A DNA stretch of 11,596 bases from assembly GCA_000436735.1 (NCBI GenBank), contig FR887206.1:1-11596 (forward strand), in the 5' to 3' direction. Positions 6,851-11,596 of this stretch are shown one piece after another; the stretch's first letter is position 1, and every line of letters begins with the position of its first letter. The notes beneath the pieces are model-generated. The model was not told the origin of the DNA and ran no database searches. It saw only the letters and a list, made by a program, of their open reading frames with translations. A program made the position numbers and the translations under genes. The stretch comes from Firmicutes bacterium CAG:170. GTDB lineage: Bacteria > Bacillota > Clostridia > Oscillospirales > Oscillospiraceae.

Positions 6851-6913
6851 AGTTCTTCACTCCTGTATTTCTTTTTTTCAGCAAACGTGCTAAAATCTTT
6901 CACAGCAAGCTCT

Positions 6914-6942
6914 ATCATACAATAAAAATCCTGCGGAAACAA
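6914..6942 (-). promoter_or_regulatory. Candidate sigma-A promoter of ackA
   Basis: On the minus strand TTGTTT (6937-6942) is 17 bp from TATGAT (6914-6919). They match 3 of 6 and 5 of 6 consensus bases. It implies a leader of about 55 nt. The -35 box lies inside an inverted repeat (6932-6954). Confidence 0.55.
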
Positions 6943-6954
6943 GTGCTTTCCGCA
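6932..6954. repeat. Inverted repeat over the ackA -35 box, upstream of tmcAL
   Basis: Perfect 8-bp arms (6932-6939 and 6947-6954) flank a 7-nt spacer. The element covers the predicted ackA -35 box and ends 10 bp before the tmcAL ribosome site. It could be an operator or an RNA hairpin at the start of the tmcAL message. No U tract supports a terminator reading. Confidence 0.55.
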
Positions 6955-6977
6955 AGAAATTCCGAAGGAGGCGCGCC

Positions 6978-8147
6978 ATGCGGGCAGCCGGGATCATTTG
7001 TGAATACAATCCGTTCCATCTCGGACATGAAAAGCAGCTCCGGCTCGTGCGGGAGCGTGTGGGAGAGGACACAGCCGCCGTCTGCCTGATGAGCGGCAAT
7101 TTCGTCCAGCGCGGCGCGCCTGCCGTGTTCGACAAGACCGTCCGCGCGCGGGCGGCGGTCGAGTGCGGCGCGAGCCTTGTCTTGGAGCTGCCGGTCACTG
7201 CCGCGCTTTCCTCGGCGGAGGGCTTTGCGCGCGGTGGCGTGGAGATCCTTGACCGGCTCGGGGTGGTGGATACGCTCTGCTTCGGAAGCGAAACGGGCGA
7301 TACGGACGCGCTTGTCCGCGCGGCGGAGGCGATGCGTTCGCCGGAGTTCACGCAGGCACTCCGCACGGCGCTGGACGAGGGGCGGAGCTATCCGGCCGCG
7401 CGGCAGCTGGCGCTGGAGCGCGTGTCGGGAGACGGCGCGCTGCTGACCGCGCCGAACGACATTCTGGCGGCGGAATACTGCAAGGCGCTTCTGGAGCGCG
7501 GCAGCAGAATGCGGCCATTGGCCGTCCGGCGGGATGGCGGCTATCACGACGAGACGCCGGACGCGGAAAATCCGTCGGCGACCGCCGTGCGCGCGCAGCT
7601 GGAGCAGGGCGGGACGTGGCGGCAACTCGTGCCGCAGACGGCTGCGGCGGTCTATGCGGACGCTGCGCGCTATTCCATGCGGGCGGGAGAACGCGCGGTG
7701 CTGGCGCGGCTGCGCGGACTGACGCGGGAGGAATGGGCGCGCGTCCCCTTCGGCTCGGAGGGACTTTGGAGCAAGGTCTGGCGGGCGGTGCAGACGGAAG
7801 CCTCCGTCGAAGCGATCCTCTGCGCGGCAAAATCGAAGCGCTATCCGCGCACACGGCTGCAAAGGCTGCTGCTGTGCGCGTATCTCGGCATCGATGCGCA
7901 GACGCTCCTGCGCGAAGCGCCGTATGTGCGCGTGCTGGCGTTCGACGAAAAGGGCAGGACGCTGCTCCGCGAAATGCGCAGAAACGGCACGCTCCCGATC
8001 GTCAACGCCGGAGAGCGCGGCCCGGACGCGGAATATTTCGCGCTGGAATGCCGCTGCGCCGCGCTTTACGGGCTGTTTTCGGAAAATCCGGCGGAGACAA
8101 ACGGCGTGCCGGAAGAGAAAATCAGGATTTTCCAGAGAAAAAACTAA
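6978..8147 (+). CDS. tmcAL: tRNA(Met) cytidine acetate ligase
   Basis: TmcAL (formerly YlbM) makes N4-acetylcytidine at the wobble base of elongator tRNA-Met using acetate and ATP through an acetyl-adenylate, which prevents misreading of isoleucine codons. The 389-residue protein begins with the nucleotidyltransferase signature E9-Y-N-P-F-H14-L-G-H17. Next come M38-S-G-N-F-V-Q-R-G46, a hydrophobic L-E-L-P segment, and F-G-S-E-T-G-D near residue 101. The C-terminal part has the family-like P-I-V-N-A-G-E-R-G. AAGGAGG (6965-6971) is 6 bases before the ATG. It runs divergently from ackA. No terminator follows; the rpmE promoter starts 9 bp after the stop, so some read-through into rpmE is likely. 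Confidence 0.93.
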   Translation: MRAAGIICEYNPFHLGHEKQLRLVRERVGEDTAAVCLMSGNFVQRGAPAVFDKTVRARAAVECGASLVLELPVTAALSSAEGFARGGVEILDRLGVVDTLCFGSETGDTDALVRAAEAMRSPEFTQALRTALDEGRSYPAARQLALERVSGDGALLTAPNDILAAEYCKALLERGSRMRPLAVRRDGGYHDETPDAENPSATAVRAQLEQGGTWRQLVPQTAAAVYADAARYSMRAGERAVLARLRGLTREEWARVPFGSEGLWSKVWRAVQTEASVEAILCAAKSKRYPRTRLQRLLLCAYLGIDAQTLLREAPYVRVLAFDEKGRTLLREMRRNGTLPIVNAGERGPDAEYFALECRCAALYGLFSENPAETNGVPEEKIRIFQRKN

Positions 8148-8155
8148 AAAATTGC

Positions 8156-8184
8156 TTGCAAAGCGGAAACGGATATGATATACT
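8156..8184 (+). promoter_or_regulatory. Strong extended -10 promoter of rpmE
   Basis: TTGCAA (8156-8161) and TATACT (8179-8184) are 17 bp apart, and a TG at 8176-8177 gives an extended -10. It begins 9 bp after the tmcAL stop, in a short AT-rich stretch. It is the best-formed promoter in the window, as expected for a ribosomal protein gene. Confidence 0.75.
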
Positions 8185-8190
8185 ACCCAA

Positions 8191-8254
8191 GCGTTTGAAC
8201 CAAGGGAAGGGCAGTCTGCCTTTTTACAGAAATCTGATGAGAGAGGTGAAACTC
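8191..8254 (+). promoter_or_regulatory. rpmE 5' leader with a small hairpin followed by a T run
   Basis: The predicted transcript has about 64 nt before the L31 start. Within it 8207-8213 can pair with 8217-8223 (7 bp, one G-U) in a stem that runs straight into five Ts (8221-8225), resembling a weak attenuator. L31 genes in several bacterial groups have described autoregulatory leaders, but I cannot confirm a match to the Firmicutes model by eye. Confidence 0.35.
8243..8248 (+). promoter_or_regulatory. Ribosome binding site that selects the rpmE start
   Basis: GAGGTG at 8243-8248 lies 6 bases before the ATG at 8255. An in-frame ATG at 8237 overlaps this site and has no ribosome site of its own. 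The L31 family also begins with M-K-E-G-I-H-P, which supports 8255. Confidence 0.75.
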
Positions 8255-8455
8255 ATGAAGGAAGGTATCCATCCCAAGTACGAACAGACTACTATCAGAT
8301 GCGCGTGTGGTGCAGTTATTGAGACTGGTTCTACTAAAAAGGACATTAAGGTTGAAATTTGCTCCAAGTGTCACCCGTTCTACACCGGCAAGCAGAAGCT
8401 TGTTGACACCGGTGGACGTGTTGACCGTTTCAACAAGAAATACGGCCTGAAGTAA
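8255..8455 (+). CDS. rpmE: Large ribosomal subunit protein L31, zinc-binding type
   Basis: L31 is a small protein of the 50S subunit that takes part in bridging the two subunits. The 66-residue product has the common length. It carries a complete zinc ribbon (C16-A-C18 and C36-S-K-C39), so it is the zinc-containing form and not the zinc-free paralogue made under zinc limitation. The C-terminus D-R-F-N-K-K-Y-G-L-K is typical. The start follows a GAGGTG site by 6 bases. Its codons are less GC-rich than those of the neighbours, as often seen for very highly expressed small ribosomal genes. It has its own promoter and terminator, so it is essentially an independent unit between tmcAL and hflX. 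Confidence 0.97.
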   Translation: MKEGIHPKYEQTTIRCACGAVIETGSTKKDIKVEICSKCHPFYTGKQKLVDTGGRVDRFNKKYGLK

Positions 8456-8462
8456 GAAGCAA

Positions 8463-8494
8463 AGTCCGCACCGCGTACCGGTGCGGGCTTTTTT
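8463..8494 (+). terminator. Intrinsic terminator of rpmE
   Basis: An 11-bp stem with one G-U pair (8463-8473 with 8479-8489) and a 5-nt loop leads into six Ts (8489-8494). It starts 8 bp after the L31 stop. It is the strongest terminator in the window. Confidence 0.93.
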
Positions 8495-8545
8495 CATACC
8501 CGGCGAATTTTGTCAAAGACCGGCGCGGCGCAGATCGGAAATTAC

Positions 8546-8550
8546 GGAGA
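8546..8550 (+). promoter_or_regulatory. Ribosome binding site that fixes the hflX start
   Basis: GGAGA lies 5 bases before the ATG at 8556. The reading frame is open upstream to an ATG at 8481, but that codon lies within the rpmE terminator and the extra 25 residues do not resemble HflX. The shorter form is preferred. Confidence 0.7.
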
Positions 8551-8555
8551 GAAGC

Positions 8556-9809
8556 ATGGAAGAAAAAAAGATCATCATAGACCGGGCGATCCTGGTCGGC
8601 CTGAACGCCGACTGCTTTACGCCGGAGGAGACCTCCGACGAAAAAACGCTCGACGAGCTGGAGGCGCTGCTGGAGACGGCGGGCGGAGAATGCGCCGGCA
8701 AGGTCTTGCAGAACAAGCACACGCCCGACCCGCACTCGTTCATCGGTGAGGGAAAAGCCGACGAGGTTCGGCAGATGGTACAGTCGAGCGGCGCAAATCT
8801 TGTGATATTTGACAACGACCTGACGCCGTCGCAGCTGCGGACGCTGGAGGATCTGATGAAAGCGCCGGTGCTCGACCGCAGCGCGCTGATTCTGGATATT
8901 TTCGCCCAGCGCGCCAAAACGCGCGAGGGCAAGCTTCAGGTGGAGCTGGCGCAGTATCAGTATTATCTGCCGCGCCTGACGGTGTGGAACGAGGAAATGG
9001 GCCGCCTTGGCGGCGGCATCGGCACCAGAGGCCCCGGCGAGACGCAGCTCGAGACCGACAAGCGTTACATCCGTTCCCGCATCCAGAAGCTCCGTGCGGA
9101 GCTGGAGGAGGTGCGGAAGGTGCGCGCCGTGCAGCGCCGCCGCCGCATCAAGAACGACGTGCCGGTCGTGGCGCTGGTGGGCTATACGAACGCGGGAAAA
9201 TCCACGCTGCTGAACTATCTGACCGGCGCAGACATTCCCGCAAACAACCGCCTGTTTGACACGCTGGACACGACCACGCGCCAGCTCTCGCTCAGCGATA
9301 CCTGCGACGTGCTGCTGTCCGACACCGTTGGCTTCATCGCCAAGCTGCCGCATCATCTGGTCGAGGCGTTCAAGGCGACGCTCGAGGAGCTGCAATACGC
9401 CGACCTTCTCATTCATGTGATCGACGCCTCCGACCCGGAGCGCGAAGCGCATATGCAGGTGGTCGAGCGGCTGATCGGCGAGCTGGCCAAGCCCGGCGTG
9501 CCGGTGATCGACTGCTACAATAAATGTGACATCGCGGAAAACGGCGCGCCGCGCGGAGAGAACAATGTGGAGATCTCCGCAAGGACCGGCGAGGGCATCG
9601 ACGCGCTCAAGGCGCTGGCCGAGCGGCTGCTCGAACGCGGACTGCACCATGTCCGCCTCTGCCTGCCCTATTCGATGGGCGGCATGGTCGATACGCTGCA
9701 TTCGCAGGCGAAGGTGCTCAGCTGCCGCTATGAGGCGGAGGGCATCCTTGTAGAAGCCATCATGGACGAGACGCTTTACGGCAGACTGCTGCCGTATGTG
9801 ACGGAGTGA
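8556..9809 (+). CDS. hflX: Ribosome-associated GTPase HflX
   Basis: HflX binds the 50S subunit and splits stalled ribosomes, notably in stress; some homologues give macrolide or lincosamide tolerance. The 417-residue protein has the N-terminal HflX domain with the H-P-D/F-I-G-E-G-K-like segment near 55-67 and the glycine-rich linker G152-G-G-I-G-T-R-G-P-G-E near 152-162. A long charged helix follows (about 163-200). The GTPase domain has G1 G209-Y-T-N-A-G-K-S216, G3 D256-T-V-G-F, G4 N322-K-C-D325 and G5 S341-A-R. The C-terminal domain is complete. No convincing promoter is seen between the rpmE terminator and the start. The yigZ-like gene follows 3 bp after the stop. Confidence 0.95.
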   Translation: MEEKKIIIDRAILVGLNADCFTPEETSDEKTLDELEALLETAGGECAGKVLQNKHTPDPHSFIGEGKADEVRQMVQSSGANLVIFDNDLTPSQLRTLEDLMKAPVLDRSALILDIFAQRAKTREGKLQVELAQYQYYLPRLTVWNEEMGRLGGGIGTRGPGETQLETDKRYIRSRIQKLRAELEEVRKVRAVQRRRRIKNDVPVVALVGYTNAGKSTLLNYLTGADIPANNRLFDTLDTTTRQLSLSDTCDVLLSDTVGFIAKLPHHLVEAFKATLEELQYADLLIHVIDASDPEREAHMQVVERLIGELAKPGVPVIDCYNKCDIAENGAPRGENNVEISARTGEGIDALKALAERLLERGLHHVRLCLPYSMGGMVDTLHSQAKVLSCRYEAEGILVEAIMDETLYGRLLPYVTE

Positions 9810-9812
9810 GCT

Positions 9813-10469
9813 ATGGAAGAATATCGGATCCCGGCAGGCCCGTCCGAGGCGGAGCTTGTGGAAAAGAAATCGCGCTTCATCGGGCAGGTGTTCCCGGCGG
9901 AGACGGAGGAGGAGGCCCGCGCCTGTATCGAGGCCGTGCGGAAAAAGCACTATGACGCCCGGCACCACTGCTTCTGCTACCGGCTGGCAAACGGGACGGT
10001 CCGCGCCTCGGATGACGGCGAGCCGCAGGGCACGGCCGGTCAGCCCATGCTGGCGGTCTTTGACCGCGAGAACGTGCAGAACGTCGTGTGCGTCGTGACG
10101 CGCTACTTCGGCGGTATTCTGCTGGGCGCGGGTGGATTGACGCGCGCGTATACCAAGACTGCCAAAATGGCACTCGACGCGGCGGGCATCGCGCGCCGGT
10201 GCGTGTGGGACTGCGTGGATATCTCATGCAGCTATGCCTTTCTGGAGCGGGCGCGGCTGGAGCTGGCCGCACAGAGCGGCGAGGAGCTGAACGCGGAATA
10301 CGGCGCGGCAGTCCTGCTGCACGCCTGTCTCCCGCAGGAAAAGACCGCCGCGCTGGCCGCGCGGCTGCGGGAGCTGTCCGCAGGAACGGGCACGCCTGTG
10401 AAAACGGGGAACAGTTACACGCCTGTAAAAACGGGGAACATTTACCGCGCGGAGCGCGTCGAAAAATAA
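9813..10469 (+). CDS. YigZ/IMPACT-family protein with duplicated C-terminal nonapeptide
   Basis: This is a UPF0029/IMPACT-family protein (E. coli YigZ, B. subtilis YvyE). Its biochemical role in bacteria is unclear; the eukaryotic IMPACT relatives act on the Gcn2 pathway. Length is 218 residues. Conserved N-domain motifs are K18-K-S-R-F-I-G, H51-H-C-F-C-Y, S66-D-D-G-E-P-Q-G-T-A-G-Q-P and V95-T-R-Y-F-G-G-I-L-L-G-A-G-G-L. The smaller C-terminal domain spans about 135-192. Near the end the nonapeptide T-P-V-K-T-G-N-x-Y occurs twice (194-202 and 203-211). The ATG is 3 bp after the hflX stop and its GGAGTG site overlaps that stop, so the two are probably translationally coupled. Confidence 0.93.
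   Translation: MEEYRIPAGPSEAELVEKKSRFIGQVFPAETEEEARACIEAVRKKHYDARHHCFCYRLANGTVRASDDGEPQGTAGQPMLAVFDRENVQNVVCVVTRYFGGILLGAGGLTRAYTKTAKMALDAAGIARRCVWDCVDISCSYAFLERARLELAAQSGEELNAEYGAAVLLHACLPQEKTAALAARLRELSAGTGTPVKTGNSYTPVKTGNIYRAERVEK
10392..10445 (+). repeat. In-frame 27-bp tandem duplication
   Basis: Two adjacent 27-bp copies (10392-10418 and 10419-10445) differ at two positions. Each encodes T-P-V-K-T-G-N-x-Y. One difference is silent (GTG/GTA) and one changes Ser to Ile. Because the unit is a multiple of three the reading frame and the C-terminus are kept. Confidence 0.93.
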
Positions 10470-10473
10470 ACAG

Positions 10474-10491
10474 ACGTTCAAGAAACGTTCA
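10474..10491. repeat. Direct 7-bp repeat upstream of dgt
   Basis: ACGTTCA occurs at 10474-10480 and 10485-10491, 11 bp apart, just upstream of the predicted dgt -10 box. One-turn spacing is compatible with two half-sites on one face of the helix. With so short a unit, chance is a real alternative. Confidence 0.4.
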
Positions 10492-10499
10492 CTTTTTTG

Positions 10500-10508
10500 T
10501 GCTATAAA
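10500..10508 (+). promoter_or_regulatory. Candidate extended -10 promoter of dgt
   Basis: TG-C-TATAAA (10500-10508) forms an extended -10 in the 68-bp gap between the yigZ-like gene and dgt. No good -35 box is found at 16-18 bp, where the sequence is occupied by the ACGTTCA repeats. An extended -10 can work without one or with an activator. Confidence 0.45.
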
Positions 10509-10537
10509 GAATATCAGAGCGAAATGGGGGACTAGTC

Positions 10538-11542
10538 ATGACCGTTCGGGAAAGACTGGAGCAGGAGGAATACCGGGAGCTTTCGCCGCTGGCGCAGAAG
10601 TCGGCGGAGACGAAGGGACGGCTCTACTCGGAGGAGGACAGTGACGCGCGTACCTGTTATCAGCGCGACGCCGACCGCATCGTCCACAGCAAATCCTTCC
10701 GGCGGCTCATGCACAAGACGCAGGTCTTTCTCTCGCCGGAGGGCGACCATTACCGCACGCGCATGACCCACACCATCGAGGTCTCACGCATCGCGCGCAC
10801 AATCTGCCGCGGCCTGCGGCTCAATGAGGATCTGGCCGAGGCGGCGGCCTACGGCCACGATCTGGGCCATACGCCGTTCGGCCATGCCGGAGAGGCGGCT
10901 TTGACCGATGTGACCGGCAAGCCCTTCCGGCACAATGAACAGTCGCTGCGCGTGGTGGACAAGCTCGAGCACGATGGCGCGGGCCTGAATCTGACCTACG
11001 AGGTGCGCATGGCCATCCTCGGCCATACGGGCGATTTTATCCCGGAAACGCTGGAGGGACAGGTCGTCCGCGCCTCCGACCGTATCGCTTACATCAATCA
11101 TGACATCGACGACGCCATGCGCGCCGGGATCTTGAAGGAATCGGATATCCCGCGCGAGATCGCGGATATCCTCGGTCATTCCCATTCGGAGCGCATCAAT
11201 ACGCTGGTCATGGATATGATCGACCATACGGCGGAGACCGGCACGCTCGGAATGCGGCCGGAGGTCGCCGCGGCGATGGACGAGCTGCGGAAATTCATGT
11301 TCGCCCGGGTCTATACCAATCCTGTGGCCAAGGGTGAGGAATCCAAGGCCAAGGATATTATCCGCAGGCTCTATGAGTATTACAGCAAAAACCCGATGAA
11401 GCTTCCGGCGGATTTCATTCCGCAGCTGGACTTCGACGGAATGGACCGCATCGTCTGCGACTATATCGCCGGTATGACCGACCGGTATGCGGTCTATAAG
11501 TTCTCGGAGCTGTTTATTCCGGCCACATGGCAGGTGCGGTGA
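10538..11542 (+). CDS. dgt: Deoxyguanosinetriphosphate triphosphohydrolase-like HD protein
   Basis: Dgt-family enzymes cleave dNTPs to deoxynucleoside and triphosphate, controlling nucleotide pools; the precise dNTP preference of Firmicute members varies. The 334-residue protein fits the short Firmicute type. The N-terminal R-T-C-Y-Q-R-D-x-D-R-I-x-H-S segment and S-x-x-F-R-R-L-x-H-K-T-Q-V-F are hallmark motifs. The HD metal site is intact: H78 (R-M-T-H-T), H107-D108 (Y-G-H-D-L-G-H-T-P-F-G-H) and D181 (A-S-D-R-I-A-Y). The ribosome site is G-rich (GGGGGA, 10526-10531), 6 bases from the ATG. In many clostridia dgt precedes dnaG and the main sigma factor gene, which may lie to the right, outside the window. 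Confidence 0.93.
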   Translation: MTVRERLEQEEYRELSPLAQKSAETKGRLYSEEDSDARTCYQRDADRIVHSKSFRRLMHKTQVFLSPEGDHYRTRMTHTIEVSRIARTICRGLRLNEDLAEAAAYGHDLGHTPFGHAGEAALTDVTGKPFRHNEQSLRVVDKLEHDGAGLNLTYEVRMAILGHTGDFIPETLEGQVVRASDRIAYINHDIDDAMRAGILKESDIPREIADILGHSHSERINTLVMDMIDHTAETGTLGMRPEVAAAMDELRKFMFARVYTNPVAKGEESKAKDIIRRLYEYYSKNPMKLPADFIPQLDFDGMDRIVCDYIAGMTDRYAVYKFSELFIPATWQVR

Positions 11543-11546
11543 TTTA

Positions 11547-11584
11547 ACGGAGTGCCTCCGTAGGGCGGCATTCAGCCCCCTTTT
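11547..11584. repeat. Two adjacent hairpins after dgt (REP-like element or terminator)
   Basis: The first hairpin has 6-bp arms (11547-11552 with 11556-11561) and a 3-nt loop. The second pairs 11562-11569 with 11575-11582, with one C-C mismatch, and runs into a T-rich stretch (11581-11589). The second could terminate dgt. The pair also recalls short GC-rich intergenic repeats that are abundant in Oscillospirales genomes. The window ends too soon to delimit it. Confidence 0.5.
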
Positions 11585-11596
11585 CCTTTGATGACA

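Noticed and set aside
6880..6891. Possible catabolite-control (cre) site in the ackA leader, AGCAAACGTGCT
   Set aside because: It is a short near-palindrome but does not match the cre consensus well by eye and lies downstream of the predicted start, so I do not list it as a site.
1623..6925. Very long open frames on the plus strand opposite gdhA, serA, serC and ackA (about 320-460 codons)
   Set aside because: Each mirrors a clearly recognisable minus-strand gene. Their openness is explained by GC-rich, biased codon use: the genes avoid TTA, CTA and TCA, which would read as stops in the opposite strand. The translations are low-complexity and have no matching ribosome sites.
6915..7862. 315-codon minus-strand open frame opposite tmcAL
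   Set aside because: It covers the ackA promoter and the tmcAL N-terminal motifs, is arginine-rich and has no ribosome site or motif.
7616..8254. In-frame upstream extension of rpmE through the tmcAL gene
   Set aside because: L31 proteins start at M-K-E-G-I-H-P, a ribosome site lies 6 bases before that ATG, and the extension overlaps tmcAL with an unlike composition.
8495..8555. hflX promoter with TTGTCA at about 8510-8515
   Set aside because: The -35 is good but 17 bp downstream there is only GATCGG, which is not a credible -10 box.
8430..9968. 512-codon open frame on the minus strand opposite hflX
   Set aside because: hflX has all GTPase motifs and the correct start. The antisense translation is rich in Arg, Leu, His and Val with no recognisable motif, typical of a shadow frame.
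1..11596. CRISPR array, tRNA or rRNA gene, insertion sequence, integrase, toxin-antitoxin pair or phage-defence system
   Set aside because: No spaced repeats, no cloverleaf-like sequence and no matching protein motifs were found; every sizeable stretch is accounted for by a housekeeping gene and no gap exceeds 300 bp.

Overview
The window looks like chromosome from a GC-rich, spore-forming anaerobic Firmicute, most likely a gut clostridium of the Oscillospirales (Oscillospiraceae/Ruminococcaceae type). The basis is a SpoIIID sporulation regulator, clostridial-type GDH, AckA, TmcAL and Dgt proteins, strong AGGAGG-like ribosome sites, and GC-rich genes separated by AT-rich promoter gaps. The assignment is inferred from protein resemblance recalled from memory, not from a search. 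Eleven genes are supported, one of them cut by the left edge. There is no tRNA, rRNA, CRISPR array, transposase, phage gene or obvious recent island. I find no previously undescribed multi-gene system; most of the window is housekeeping and core metabolism.

Layout. Bases 2-262 (+) are the end of a CitG-like triphosphoribosyl-dephospho-CoA synthase. It converges on the next gene across a bidirectional terminator. Bases 394-6850 all read leftward. In transcription order they are ackA (acetate kinase), spoIIID, serC, serA, a glutamate dehydrogenase and a type I asparaginase. ackA and spoIIID each end in a good terminator. serC has a clear promoter and is followed by serA. The GDH has its own candidate promoter. 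A divergent 127-bp gap (6851-6977) then switches the reading direction. Bases 6978-11542 all read rightward: tmcAL (tRNA-Met cytidine acetate ligase), rpmE (L31) with its own extended -10 promoter, leader and strong terminator, hflX, a YigZ/IMPACT protein 3 bp behind it, and a dGTPase-like HD protein (dgt). A hairpin-rich tail closes the window.

How the genes may work together. SerA makes NADH and 3-phosphohydroxypyruvate, and SerC transaminates that product with glutamate. The neighbouring GDH has nucleotide-site residues that resemble the NAD-type clostridial enzyme, so it could regenerate glutamate using the same NADH and ammonia. Asparaginase would supply ammonia. Together they could form a redox-neutral nitrogen module from 3-phosphoglycerate to phosphoserine. 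Across the divergent gap, AckA makes or uses acetate and ATP, while TmcAL consumes acetate and ATP to modify the elongator tRNA-Met. Other points worth a second look are an in-frame 27-bp tandem duplication at the end of the YigZ gene, the L31 leader, an inverted repeat on the ackA -35 box, a stem in the serC-serA gap, and a repeat-like element at the right edge.
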